From: Lamprobacter modestohalophilus
GTDB lineage: Bacteria; Pseudomonadota; Gammaproteobacteria; Chromatiales; Chromatiaceae
DNA: 64,000 nt
Direction: 5' to 3'
Assembly (NCBI RefSeq): GCF_016583905.1
Contig: NZ_NRRY01000001.1
Span: forward strand, 62,001 to 126,000
The position numbers were made by a program, and so were the translations under genes. The first letter of the stretch is position 1. The number at the start of each line of letters is the position of its first letter. Under the pieces are notes generated by a model. It was not told the origin of the DNA, did not search any database, and saw nothing but the letters and a program-made list of their open reading frames with translations. Positions 1 to 8,404 of this stretch are shown piece after piece.

Positions 1-442
1 CTGCGGCCTGCGCCTGCTCGGCAGCAAAGTAGCCGCGCGCGTAACAGCCCGCCAGTCCCCACAGCAGGGCGCTGAAGGCCAGCAGCAAGCGGCGTTGGTC
101 ATCAAGCTCCCAGGAGCCACCCAGTAGCCAGGCCTCCAGCCAGAGGCTGCCGTCTGGACCCAGCACGGCGAGCGCGAGTGCTGGCAGGGGCGCGCTGATC
201 CAGAGCCAGTCCAGTGGCCGATGCAGGGATTGGCTCGAGGGATGGCTCAGCGGCTGGCTCAGGGGCTGGTTTAGTGGCTTGTTTAAGGAGCGGCTTAGGT
301 GAGGGCGCAGCTGGCCAAGGCCGATCGTCGCCCCGAGTGCGGCGCGTAGGCCCAGCAGCAGCGGCCACAGCAGCGCTGCGAAGAGCAAAGGCGCGAGCGG
401 CAGGCGCAGGAGAGGGAAGGGTGCAAGGCTCAGCTCGGTCAT
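1..442 (-). CDS. NuoL/NuoM-like proton-transporting antiporter subunit, partial (cut by left edge)
   Basis: Only the N-terminal 147 residues or so are inside the window; the gene continues beyond base 1. The start ATG (442-440) overlaps the stop of the upstream gene as ATGA, so it is translated right after it. The protein begins with a hydrophobic segment (LLWPLLLGLRAALG). After a Leu/Pro/Ser-rich stretch it has a second helix and then an AFSALLWGLAGCYARGYFAA segment, which resembles the early helices of complex-I NuoL/M and Mrp antiporter subunits, where a Tyr-rich helix precedes the loop. With the two next genes it makes at least three antiporter-like subunits in this operon. The Pro/Ser/Leu/Gln repeat (KPLNQPLSQPLSHPSSQSL) is low complexity and unusual for this family. 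The membrane-protein call is firm; the exact subunit type cannot be given from a fragment. Confidence 0.7.
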   Translation of the reverse strand, partial: MTELSLAPFPLLRLPLAPLLFAALLWPLLLGLRAALGATIGLGQLRPHLSRSLNKPLNQPLSQPLSHPSSQSLHRPLDWLWISAPLPALALAVLGPDGSLWLEAWLLGGSWELDDQRRLLLAFSALLWGLAGCYARGYFAAEQAQAA

Positions 443-1953
443 GGCATCAGATAGGTCTGCTCGACCACGCGGGTGGCCCACTGCAAGGGGCTGAACGGCA
501 GTCCCGCCAGCATCCCGGCCAGCAGGCTCAGCAATGCCGTGGCCAGGGCCGGCAGCAGCAGCCAGACGCTGGTCTCGAGCCGACTCGGTGCACGCTCAGC
601 CGGCCAGGTCCCAATCCCATGGGCCGGTCCAGGGCGGAACCAGAGGCGATTCAATATGGGCAGGAAATAGGCCGCGTTGAGCAGGGTGCTGGCCACCAGC
701 ACCGCAATGACCCAGGGCATCTCGGCCTGCATCGCACCCATGCCCAGCATCCATTTGCTGATGAAGCCGACCACCGGGGGCATCCCGATCATGCCGAGCG
801 CGCCGATGGTGAAGGCCAAGCTGCTCAGCGGCATGCGCCGACCGACGCCATCGAGCTCATCGATGCGGTGAATCCCTAACTCCTCGGCATAATTGCCAGC
901 GCAGAAGAACAGCGTGACCTTCATCAGCCCCTGATGCAGCAGATGCGCGAGCGCGGCGATGGTCCCTAGCGGCCCGAACAGCCCGATCCCGAGTACGATG
1001 TAGGAGACCTGGCTGACCGTGGAGTAGGCCAACCGGGGTTTCAGCTCCTGCTGAGCTAGCGCGCGTAGCGAGCCGTAGACGATGGTGACGGAGGCGATCA
1101 CCACCAGTCCATCGAGCACGCCTAAGGACGCGCTGAAAGCGATCCCGTAGACATCGTAGACCAGCCGCACGATGCCAAAAGCGCCGGCCTTGACCACGGC
1201 CACCGCATGCAGCAGGGCGCTGACCGGCGCCGGGGCCACCATCGCCCGCGGTAGCCAGCCATGCAGCGGCACCAGCGCCGCCTTGACGCCGAAACCGAGG
1301 GTCAGTAGCCAGAACAGGCCGATCAGCCAGGGGCGAGCCTCAGGACCCAGCGCCGCTAGGAACTCGCGCTGACCGAAGCGCAGATCCCCAGCCAAGACCT
1401 GCAAGGCCACCATGCCGATCATCAACACCAGGCCGGCGCTGAGCGTATAGCGCAGGTAGACGGTGGCTGCGGCCAATGCCTGCGGCGTGCCGCGATGCGC
1501 CACCAGCGGATAGGTCGAGAGCGTCAGCAGCTCATAGAAGATCAGCAGGGTAAACAGGTTGCCGGCCAGGCTGATGCCCAGGGTGCTGGCAACGCAAAGG
1601 CTGAAGAAGCCGAAGAAGCGGCGACGGTTGGGCGAGTCCTCGAGGTAGCCGATCGCATAGATGGTGGTGAATAGCCAGAGCAGCGAGGATAGCCCTGCGA
1701 AGGTGAGCCCGAGCGCGTCTACGCGCAAGACGAAGCTCAGGCCCTCGACCACCGCAAACTCGACCGCATAGACCTCGCCTGCGACCAAGCCCCGCGCCAT
1801 CCAGATCACCAGCACCAGCTTGATCAGCGCGGCGGCGAGGTTGAGCGCGGTGCGGGTGCGCACAGCCTGTTCCGGCAGCATGAAGATTACGGCTGCGGTC
1901 AGGAGCGAGCTGGCCAGGGTCGCCAGCGGTAGCAGAGCGCTCATGGTGCTCAT
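439..1953 (-). CDS. Mrp/NuoM-like antiporter subunit (proton_antipo_M family), 504 aa
   Basis: A polytopic inner-membrane protein of the complex-I/Mrp antiporter family, which moves protons or sodium across the membrane as part of a larger complex. Landmarks: an acidic helix FYELLTLSTYPLV (the conserved Glu of the transmembrane-5 helix), the lysine helix GFGVKAALVPLHGWLP, and SALLHAVAVVKAGAFG with the conserved His and Lys of the proton channel. These match MrpD/NuoM better than soluble complex-I parts. Length is typical (about 500 aa). It starts at ATG 1953, whose ATGA overlaps the preceding stop; ATG 1944 is a possible alternative. No quinone-site or hydrogenase subunits are visible, so the partner (an antiporter, an ion-pumping oxidoreductase or a bicarbonate system) is undecided. 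Confidence 0.85.
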   Translation of the reverse strand: MSTMSALLPLATLASSLLTAAVIFMLPEQAVRTRTALNLAAALIKLVLVIWMARGLVAGEVYAVEFAVVEGLSFVLRVDALGLTFAGLSSLLWLFTTIYAIGYLEDSPNRRRFFGFFSLCVASTLGISLAGNLFTLLIFYELLTLSTYPLVAHRGTPQALAAATVYLRYTLSAGLVLMIGMVALQVLAGDLRFGQREFLAALGPEARPWLIGLFWLLTLGFGVKAALVPLHGWLPRAMVAPAPVSALLHAVAVVKAGAFGIVRLVYDVYGIAFSASLGVLDGLVVIASVTIVYGSLRALAQQELKPRLAYSTVSQVSYIVLGIGLFGPLGTIAALAHLLHQGLMKVTLFFCAGNYAEELGIHRIDELDGVGRRMPLSSLAFTIGALGMIGMPPVVGFISKWMLGMGAMQAEMPWVIAVLVASTLLNAAYFLPILNRLWFRPGPAHGIGTWPAERAPSRLETSVWLLLPALATALLSLLAGMLAGLPFSPLQWATRVVEQTYLMP

Positions 1954-3404
1954 GGCACCCCCACTGGCGCCAGAAACGATAGCGGCCAGCCGGCTGCCAG
2001 ACCCAGCCCGATGGCGGCCAGCGCCAGCACCAAGGCGATCAGCTCCATCCCCAACGGCAGGCTGCGGAACGCCTGTTCAGGGGCGTCCTCGACGAAGGAA
2101 CAGCGCAGAACCCGGAACACATAGATGGCGCTGAGCAGGCTGCCCAGCGCGAGCACGACCACCCAGAGCCATTGGCCCGATGCCAACGAGGCCTGCAACC
2201 ACAGCCACTTGGCGGTGAAGCCGGCGCTCGGCGGCAGTCCCATCAGGGTGACGGCGGCGAGTCCGAAGGTCATCAGCGAGAGCGGCAGTCGGCGGCTGGT
2301 CCCGGTCAGGCCCTCGAGCCGATGCGCGCCGGTCGAGAGCAGCAGATTGCCGGCGGCCATGAACATCGCCGCCTTCGCCAACGCATGCCCGGCGAGCTGC
2401 AGCCAGGTCGCCTGCCAGGCCATCAATGCGACGGCGGCGCTGGTCCCGGCCAGCAGCGGGAAGGCCAGCATCAGATAGCCCAATTGGCCGACGGTGGACC
2501 AGGCCACCAGCTGCTTGAGCCCGACGGCGCGCCAGGCCTGTATCCCACCCCAGAGCACCGCCAGGCTGCCGAGCAGGCCAAGCGCCCAGGCGCCGGCGAT
2601 GGCCTCGGGCAGCAGCGCGCGCCAGAGCAGCAGCAAGATGAAGAACGAGGCCTTGACCACCAGCGCGCCGTGGATCGCGCTGACCGGGGTCCAGGCGCTG
2701 CCATGCACCGGCGCCAGCCAGCTGTGCAGCGGAAAGATCGCCCCTTTCAGCAACAGCCCGCTGGCCAGCAGCGCGACGGCGATTTGCGTCACCGGATCAG
2801 GTTGAGCGACCGATGCCAGCCCCGCCATCCCCGCCAGATCGAGTCGGCCCCAAGCGCCGAGCAGCAGGGCAATGCCGAGCAGCCAGGTCAGCGAGCCGAC
2901 CAGGGCGAACAGCAGATAGCGCAGGCCGGCGGTGAGCGCCTCGGCATTGCCGGGAAGCAACATCATGCCAACGGCGCAGAGCCCCATCAGCTCCAGGCCG
3001 GCGTAGAGCAGCAGCAGATCGGCCGCGATCCAGATCAGCCCGAGGCCCAGCGCCAGACCGCCCATCAGTGGCCAGAGCCAGGCGTAGGCGCGCTGGCCGA
3101 GTGTCGTGGTGCGGACATAGCCTGCTGCATACAGGGCGCTGGCGAGGAGCAACAGCTGAGTCAGCAGCCACAACAAGGCCGCCAGTCCGTCTAGGCGCCA
3201 GTGCAGTGTCAGCGGTCCGAGTGCCAGCTGTCCCGCCATTGGCCCGTCATCGAGCCCGAGCAGCAGCCAGAGTGCCACCAATGGCAGCGGCATGGCGACG
3301 AACAAGACCAATCCGCTATGGCGCGGCGGGCGTACCCAAGCCAGCAGACCGAGGGCCAGCGGCGCGAAGAGCAGCCAGAGCAGGTGGAGCGGGGTCGGGC
3401 TCAT
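1950..3404 (-). CDS. Complex-I subunit 5/NuoM-like antiporter subunit, 484 aa
   Basis: A second proton_antipo_M-type membrane subunit. Diagnostic stretches are LLYAGLELMGLCAVGMML (helix with the functional Glu), GLLLKGAIFPLHSWLAP (lysine helix) and SAIHGALVVKASFFILLL (His and Lys of the next channel helix). It differs clearly from the neighbouring 504-aa subunit, so this is not a recent duplication; such operons often carry two or three diverged D-type subunits. Start ATG 3404 overlaps the stop of the upstream 78-aa ORF (ATGA), and its own stop overlaps the next start in the same way. Ion specificity cannot be read from sequence. Confidence 0.85.
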   Translation of the reverse strand: MSPTPLHLLWLLFAPLALGLLAWVRPPRHSGLVLFVAMPLPLVALWLLLGLDDGPMAGQLALGPLTLHWRLDGLAALLWLLTQLLLLASALYAAGYVRTTTLGQRAYAWLWPLMGGLALGLGLIWIAADLLLLYAGLELMGLCAVGMMLLPGNAEALTAGLRYLLFALVGSLTWLLGIALLLGAWGRLDLAGMAGLASVAQPDPVTQIAVALLASGLLLKGAIFPLHSWLAPVHGSAWTPVSAIHGALVVKASFFILLLLWRALLPEAIAGAWALGLLGSLAVLWGGIQAWRAVGLKQLVAWSTVGQLGYLMLAFPLLAGTSAAVALMAWQATWLQLAGHALAKAAMFMAAGNLLLSTGAHRLEGLTGTSRRLPLSLMTFGLAAVTLMGLPPSAGFTAKWLWLQASLASGQWLWVVVLALGSLLSAIYVFRVLRCSFVEDAPEQAFRSLPLGMELIALVLALAAIGLGLAAGWPLSFLAPVGVP

Positions 3405-3637
3405 TGATCTGAGCCTGAGCCTGAGCTTGGACCTGAGCTTGAGCCGAGGTCCGACTCTGAACCTGGATTCGGAGCTACCCTCGATCCGCTCAGTGAACCT
3501 GAAACGCGACCTGCAACTGAAACGGCACCAGCACCAGCACCAGAACTTGATCCAGTATCCGCAATACCACCCGATCCGCTGCCTAAAGCGAGACCAGAGC
3601 CAAAGATGGCATTTAACCTGAATTCCAAGTGATTCAT
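3401..3637 (-). CDS. Gly/Ser-rich low-complexity spacer ORF, 78 aa
   Basis: A short reading frame between the MbhD/NuoK-like and NuoM-like genes, joined to both by 4-base ATGA overlaps. After MNHLEFRLNAIF the product is almost entirely Gly, Ser, Ala and acidic residues (GSGLALGSGSGG, GSSSGPSSGSGSDQ). There is no signal peptide, membrane helix or recognised domain. The DNA is a degenerate six-base repeat of the ctgagc/cttgag type. The stop/start overlaps suggest ribosomes pass through it, so it may be translated whether or not the peptide matters. It could equally be an expanded spacer kept open so that translational coupling is preserved. No function is proposed. Confidence 0.45.
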   Translation of the reverse strand: MNHLEFRLNAIFGSGLALGSGSGGIADTGSSSGAGAGAVSVAGRVSGSLSGSRVAPNPGSESDLGSSSGPSSGSGSDQ

Positions 3638-4368
3638 CGGCCGGGGTGGCGCGGCGCCATGGGCGTTAAGGTGACCTGACCAGCCTGTGCATGCAGTTGC
3701 AGCAACAGCGCCGCGCCGAGCACCGAGCCGAGCAGCGCCACCACCAAGCCGATGAAGATCAACGCCCGGACCTCGGCGATCGGAGCAGGCTCCAGATGCG
3801 CGATCATTGACACCGGCACCGGCGCAGCAACCCCGGCCAGTAGCAGGAACACCCCGGAGCCAAGCAGGTTGAAGGCCAGCAGTCGGCGCAGCAGGTGGCG
3901 CTGAGCGCTGAAGGCCCAGAGCCCCAGGCCCATGATCAGCACACCGGTCGCGGTCAACAGCGTGCTGGTCGATGTCGGCGGGCTCAGCGCGTCGAGGCCG
4001 AGCAGCATGACCAAGGCAACGCCGCTCAGACCCAGCCAGCTCAGGATCAGCAGCCAGCGCAGCGGGGCGCTGAGGCGGGCTCGCCGCGGTGTCTCATCGA
4101 CGGGCGCCAAACGCGGCAATGCCCCGCGGCCGCGCAGCGTCCAGAGCAATGTGCCACCGGTCAGCAGCGCGCCGAGCAGCGCCTCGGCCAGTGCCAGCCA
4201 AGGCGATCCGAGCACCAGCCAGGCCAATGACATCAGCAGCGCGAAGGCCACGAAGCCTTGGCAAGCGCGCCAAAGGTTCCGATGGAGAAGGCAGAAGCCG
4301 GCTAGGAACAGCAACAGAGACACCAGCACCCAGGCTGCTGCTGAGACTGCCGCTGGAGCGATGGTCAA
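3634..4368 (-). CDS. Fused MbhD (DUF4040)-like and MnhC/NuoK-like membrane subunit, 244 aa
   Basis: Residues about 5-80 form three membrane helices with a GSPWLALAEALLGALLTGG segment, the pattern of MbhD/DUF4040 domains (the C-terminal half of MrpA and hydrogenase MbhD). Residues about 110-235 form three more helices with LTATGVLIMGLGLWAFSAQR, LLAFNLLGSGVFLLL and IGLVVALLGSVLGAALLLQL, the pattern of MnhC/NuoK. These are usually separate genes in Mrp and Mbh operons, so this looks like a natural fusion. The start is a TTG at 4368 with GGGAGG five bases upstream. It is the first visible gene of the operon, and its stop overlaps the next ORF. Confidence 0.7.
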   Translation of the reverse strand: MTIAPAAVSAAAWVLVSLLLFLAGFCLLHRNLWRACQGFVAFALLMSLAWLVLGSPWLALAEALLGALLTGGTLLWTLRGRGALPRLAPVDETPRRARLSAPLRWLLILSWLGLSGVALVMLLGLDALSPPTSTSTLLTATGVLIMGLGLWAFSAQRHLLRRLLAFNLLGSGVFLLLAGVAAPVPVSMIAHLEPAPIAEVRALIFIGLVVALLGSVLGAALLLQLHAQAGQVTLTPMAPRHPGR

Positions 4369-4447
4369 CGCAGCCTCCCGCTGATCGGAGACTTGCAGGG
4401 TCTGACAGGCTGCAACCCGTCATGCGTCTTCATGCGCGCTTATGCTT

Positions 4448-4494
4448 GTCGCTGAGGGTGGTTGCTGAGGGTGGTCACTGCTGGTGGTCGCTGA
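4448..4494. repeat. 13-bp tandem repeat, 3.6 copies
   Basis: Units gtcgctgagggtg, gttgctgagggtg and gtcactgctggtg are followed by a partial copy. It lies in the gap upstream of the membrane operon and downstream of the cupin gene. No function is assigned. Confidence 0.6.
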
Positions 4495-4519
4495 TCATGG
4501 TCGGCCATGAGCTTGAGCA

Positions 4520-5269
4520 TCAGGGGCCGGGCTTGGCTTGATCGGTGCTCATCAGATCGAGCCCACCAACGCGCACATAGATCAGGCAACCGGTGTCAGA
4601 GAACGGCTGGTGCCGGCTGAGATGCGGACTGCGCATCCAGGTGCCCTCCGGGTAGCGGCCCTGCTCATCGGCGAATTCGCCTTCGAGCACGAAGATCTCT
4701 TCCCCGCCCCAGTGGCTGTGCGGCTGAAACTGGGTGCCGGGCGCCCAGCGCACCAGCGCCACGCTCTCCGGATAGCCGGGCTGGCTGTACAGCGGCCGGA
4801 CGCTGAGGCCGTCGACCAGACCGGGGCGCCAGCTGCTGGCGGCCTGGGTGTCCTCCACCAAGCGCGGGCGATCACTGCCGGGATATTGGCGCAAACGCAC
4901 CAGCAGCGTGCAGCCGGGCTCGGAGCGGGGTGAGTGCCGGCTGCCATCGGGATTCATCAAGAAGGTGCCGGCGGGATAGTCACCCTGCTCGTCGGAGAAG
5001 ACCCCGTCCAAGACCAGGATCTCTTCGCCCTCGGGATGGCTGTGCTCGGCGAAGGCGCCGCCGGGTGCGTAGCGGACCAGACTGGTCACCGGCCCGAATT
5101 CGCCACCTTGCCGGTAAAGCGGCTTGCGCCAGACCGTGCCGCTTGGGCTCGGCTCCCAGTCCAGCTGCCGGGTGTCGACCACCACCCGTTGTGCAAGATC
5201 GGCGTGGATGTCGGGCAATTCTGGGGTCGGCACTGGTTGCATCTTGGGTGCTGGGGTTTGCTGCTGCAT
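4520..5269 (-). CDS. Tandem ChrR-like cupin protein, 249 aa
   Basis: Two cupin barrels in a row. Residues about 45-130 carry HSHPEGEEILVLDGVF with a later His, and residues about 155-240 carry HSHWGGEEIFVLEGEF with a later RHQPF. Each has the metal-ligand pattern His-x-His, Glu, His. This is the fold of the C-terminal domain of ChrR anti-sigma factors and of related stand-alone cupin_7 proteins. The Zn-finger anti-sigma part of ChrR is absent and no sigma-factor gene is nearby, so a regulatory role is not supported. A metal-dependent enzyme or stress protein is possible. The start ATG 5269 has only a weak ribosome site. It stands apart from its neighbours by 150-200 bases. Confidence 0.75.
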   Translation of the reverse strand: MQQQTPAPKMQPVPTPELPDIHADLAQRVVVDTRQLDWEPSPSGTVWRKPLYRQGGEFGPVTSLVRYAPGGAFAEHSHPEGEEILVLDGVFSDEQGDYPAGTFLMNPDGSRHSPRSEPGCTLLVRLRQYPGSDRPRLVEDTQAASSWRPGLVDGLSVRPLYSQPGYPESVALVRWAPGTQFQPHSHWGGEEIFVLEGEFADEQGRYPEGTWMRSPHLSRHQPFSDTGCLIYVRVGGLDLMSTDQAKPGP

Positions 5270-5474
5270 GCTGCTAGGTGGTTGAGACGCGAGTCGTGAC
5301 GGATGAGTTCATTAAGCGATCATGGCTGAGCGAGTGAAGCTCCCGCAGGCAACAGCTATCCTTGCTTATCTGCGCGACGGCCAATGATGATCCGGAGGTG
5401 GGAGGGGACCGATAAACAGTTCGCGCCGTTCTAGCGTCAGCGTGGTGCTGTTTGCCGAGGCTTCGGCTGTGGGG

Positions 5475-5675
5475 TTAGCGCTGTGGTCGAGCGGATGAGC
5501 GGACATGGCGCTCAGTCTCCATGATCTGGCGCATGTCTGCCCCAATCGCCTCCAGGTCCGTGCGCAACAGTTCGGCATCGGAGCGTTGTGGCAAATAACG
5601 CTGCGGATCGGGTGCCGGTGCAATGTCGATGACGCTGCCTACACCGCGTAAGAAGCGTTTGAGGGTTTTGTTCAT
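5475..5675 (-). CDS. Small hypothetical protein, 66 aa
   Basis: The product begins MNKTLKRFLRGVGSVIDIAPAP and is basic at both ends, with an acidic, helix-forming middle (DAELLRTDLEAIGADMRQIM). The N-terminus looks like small uncharacterised proteins of related bacteria in which a KRFLRGxGSVxDI stretch is conserved, but I cannot name a family. Other frames here give arginine-rich, shadow-like products, which supports this one. No membrane helix or signal peptide is visible. It lies between the cupin gene and the divergent 2OG oxygenase gene. Confidence 0.5.
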   Translation of the reverse strand: MNKTLKRFLRGVGSVIDIAPAPDPQRYLPQRSDAELLRTDLEAIGADMRQIMETERHVRSSARPQR

Positions 5676-5937
5676 GCTGGTATCCAGATGCTCGTGCGAG
5701 CCAACACAACATCTTGTCTCAAGTCTGTCATCGAGACAGAGGGCGTGGCTTTATCGAGTGTCGTTTCGATGTCTAAGACAGCAGTTTATCGCGCCTGTTC
5801 GCGCAAGCGCTATGGCTTGACGTTTATCGTCTTCATCCATGCTTGACCTGCCGCCGTCGGGCCGATCAAGTACACTGCCAGGGCCTTTCAGGCGCCAACG
5901 CAAGCAACCCAATCCAACCAACAACGAAGCGCTTCCG

Positions 5938-8256
5938 ATGCCCCATCTTGCCAACCAGATCGCCGCCATCCTGTCTGAGGTCCAGCATCCTGGCGAGTTC
6001 TATGCCAGCGGCACCTTGGATATGCATCCCTTTCAGCTCCAGGTCGAGGGTCTCGGCCCGATCGCTATGCCGTTGTTGCCGGTGCAGGCAGAGCAGCTGG
6101 TTGCGCTGGCGGAGCAGGCGCCTTACGGCCGTGGGACGGAGACGCTGGTGGATACCGAGGTGCGCCGAACCTGGCAGATCGATGCCGCCAAGCTCCAACT
6201 CAGCGGTCGGCGCTGGGCCGGGGATCTCGAGCGGGTGGTGCGCCAGGTCACCACCGGGTTGGGCGTGCATGGCCAGGTCGAGGCCGCGCTCTACAAGCTC
6301 CTGATCTACGATGCCGGCAGCTTCTTCGTCTCGCATCGCGATACCGAGAAGGCGCCCGGCATGTTTGCCACCCTGGTGATGGTGCTGCCCTCGCTCTACA
6401 CCGGCGGCGAGCTGATCGTCCGCCACAAGGCGCAAGAGGTGCGCCTGGATCTGCGCCGCGATGAGCCCTCGGAGGTCGCCTTCGCCGCCTTCTACGCCGA
6501 CTGCCGGCATGAGGTGCAGCCGATCGCCTCTGGCCATCGCCTGGCGCTGGTCTACAACCTGATCCGCACCGACGGTGGCCCGCTGCCGCAGCCGCCGGAT
6601 CATGACAGCCAACGCGAGGAGCTGACGCAACAGCTGCGCGGCTGGCAGGGCGAGCCGCACAAGTTGGTGCTGCCGCTGGAGCATGCCTATACCCCAGCGG
6701 AGTTGGGCTTTCACAGCCTCAAGGGCGTCGATGCCTCGGTCGCGAGTCTGGTGCTGGATGCCGCGCAAGCGACCGACTGCGATTTGCACCTTGGGCTGGT
6801 CACCGTCTTTGAGCAGGGCAGCGCCGAGTACACCGGCGGTTGGTACGGCCGTGATGTGGATATGGAGGTGGGTGAGGTCTTCGAGCAAGGCCGCTACATC
6901 CATCAGTGGCGCGCGGCCAATGGGGAGCCGCTGGAGCTGGGCCATCTGGATTTTGATGACGATGAGGTCAGCCCGCCGGATGCCTTTGATGGCTTCGAGG
7001 ACATCGAGCCCGATTTCGAGGAGGCCACCGGCAACGAAGGCGCCTCCTACGAGCGCACCTACCAATGCGCGGCGCTGGTGCTCTGGCCGCGCGCGCATCG
7101 AGCGCTGGTGCTGGTTGATGCGGGACTGAGCGTCAGTCTGCCCTATCTGACTGACCTGGTCGAACGTTGGCGAGCGGCCGGGGCGGTCTCGGGCGACGCG
7201 GTCTGGCAGCAGGCACATGGGCTAGCGCTGGCGATTCGCGACGATTGGCCGCGCGAGCGCTGGCAAGCGCAGAATGCCAATAAGGCCGGCTATGGCGCGG
7301 CCTTGCTCAGCGCCTTGAGCGCGCTGGGCGATGCGTCCGCGGCGGCCGAGTTCGTGGTCGAGCGGATGGCGACCGGTGCTTATGATCAGGCCGACAATGC
7401 CCAGCTCGTCGAACTGCTTGGCCACGTACCCGCCGCTCGCGCCGGCGAACTGCTGGCGGCCCTGGTCAAGGGCAATGCCCGAGTCGTACCTGAGGCCTGT
7501 GCCGCGCTCTTGGCGCACTGTGTCGAACAGAACCTGCTGGATGCCGAGGATCTACGGCCGGCGGCTGCCGCTCTGTTGGCCGGCTTGCCCGGTGCGCCAC
7601 AGCCCGCAGCGGCACAGGCCGTTGGGTCACAGCCCGTTGCTGGTGCTGGTGCTGGTGCTGGTGCTGATGATGGCGATGCGGCCGAGGTCATCCCGCAGTG
7701 GCGAGCCGCAAAGCCATCGCAACGGCTGGTCGCCGATACGCTGCGGGCCTTGGACCAGATCGACCCGAGTCTCGCCGAGCAGGCCCTAGCACGCTGTCTG
7801 TCTGATCCCGAGCGCTATCCGATGGACGCCATCCTTCTCGCGGCGGCCCTGAGCCTGGCCGACTCAGCGGTGCCGATGCCCGCGGACAGCGCATCCGCCC
7901 GCTTGCGTGAGGCGGTGCTCGCGCATCTCGAGCGACGTATCGCCGAGCCACTGGAGCCGCCCGCCGATTGGCAGCGTCCGGCCGAGCTGCGCTGTCGTTG
8001 CCAGTATTGCCAAGACCTCAGCCGCTTTCTGGCCTCGCCGAGCGAGTCGACTTGGCAGCTCAAGGCCGCCCAAAACGCGCGTAGCCATGTCGAGCAGAGA
8101 ATCCAGATGGATCAGTGCGATCTGGATCGGACCACCGATAAGCGTGGGCGTCCGTTTACCTTGATCTGCACCAAGAACCAGGCCAGCTATGTGCGCCGTG
8201 TCCGCCAGCGCGAGCAGGATCTTGCCGATCGCGCGCGCTTGATTCGGCCGGCCTAG
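5938..8256 (+). CDS. Large 2OG-Fe(II) oxygenase-domain protein, 772 aa
   Basis: Residues about 90-210 hold a prolyl-4-hydroxylase-type double-stranded beta helix: SHRDTEK (His-x-Asp iron ligands), TGGELIVRH, CRHEVQPI (distal His) and GHRLALVYNL (2-oxoglutarate-binding Arg). Such enzymes hydroxylate protein or small-molecule substrates using 2-oxoglutarate, O2 and iron. The remaining 550 residues are not a standard catalytic domain. They contain an acidic patch, a short GAGAGAGAD linker encoded by ggtgct repeats (about 7640-7670), and a Cys-rich end (CRCQYC at about residue 683, then further Cys) that could bind zinc. I chose ATG 5938 over the in-frame ATG 5839 because the upstream 33 residues look like non-coding sequence. 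The substrate is unknown. Confidence 0.8.
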   Translation: MPHLANQIAAILSEVQHPGEFYASGTLDMHPFQLQVEGLGPIAMPLLPVQAEQLVALAEQAPYGRGTETLVDTEVRRTWQIDAAKLQLSGRRWAGDLERVVRQVTTGLGVHGQVEAALYKLLIYDAGSFFVSHRDTEKAPGMFATLVMVLPSLYTGGELIVRHKAQEVRLDLRRDEPSEVAFAAFYADCRHEVQPIASGHRLALVYNLIRTDGGPLPQPPDHDSQREELTQQLRGWQGEPHKLVLPLEHAYTPAELGFHSLKGVDASVASLVLDAAQATDCDLHLGLVTVFEQGSAEYTGGWYGRDVDMEVGEVFEQGRYIHQWRAANGEPLELGHLDFDDDEVSPPDAFDGFEDIEPDFEEATGNEGASYERTYQCAALVLWPRAHRALVLVDAGLSVSLPYLTDLVERWRAAGAVSGDAVWQQAHGLALAIRDDWPRERWQAQNANKAGYGAALLSALSALGDASAAAEFVVERMATGAYDQADNAQLVELLGHVPAARAGELLAALVKGNARVVPEACAALLAHCVEQNLLDAEDLRPAAAALLAGLPGAPQPAAAQAVGSQPVAGAGAGAGADDGDAAEVIPQWRAAKPSQRLVADTLRALDQIDPSLAEQALARCLSDPERYPMDAILLAAALSLADSAVPMPADSASARLREAVLAHLERRIAEPLEPPADWQRPAELRCRCQYCQDLSRFLASPSESTWQLKAAQNARSHVEQRIQMDQCDLDRTTDKRGRPFTLICTKNQASYVRRVRQREQDLADRARLIRPA

Positions 8257-8260
8257 CCGT

Positions 8261-8315
8261 CTGGATCTAGCCGCTTGGGGCTGGCGGCTTGGGGCTGGCG
8301 GCTTGGACCTAGCCG
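8261..8315. repeat. 14-bp tandem repeat in a convergent intergenic gap
   Basis: Two exact copies of cttggggctggcgg are flanked by diverged copies ctggatctagccg and cttggacctagccg. The array follows the oxygenase stop codon at once. The period is twice seven, like other intergenic arrays in this window. Confidence 0.65.
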
Positions 8316-8404
8316 TTCGTACCGAGCTGCTCATACCAAACTGCTTGCGTGATGCTGCCAGGTGCGCCTAGGCAGGCGCGGCGATGGCTGATGGTCGCGA
8401 TCGC

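Noticed and set aside
2172-3194. A 340-codon Gln/Gly-rich plus-strand frame
   Set aside because: It is antisense to a membrane subunit with intact family motifs; the composition reflects complementary Leu/Ala codons.
5866-7218. A 450-codon open frame on the minus strand
   Set aside because: It is antisense to the 2OG oxygenase and its composition (His, Gln, Arg, Leu rich) is that of a GC-rich shadow frame; no domain is recognisable.
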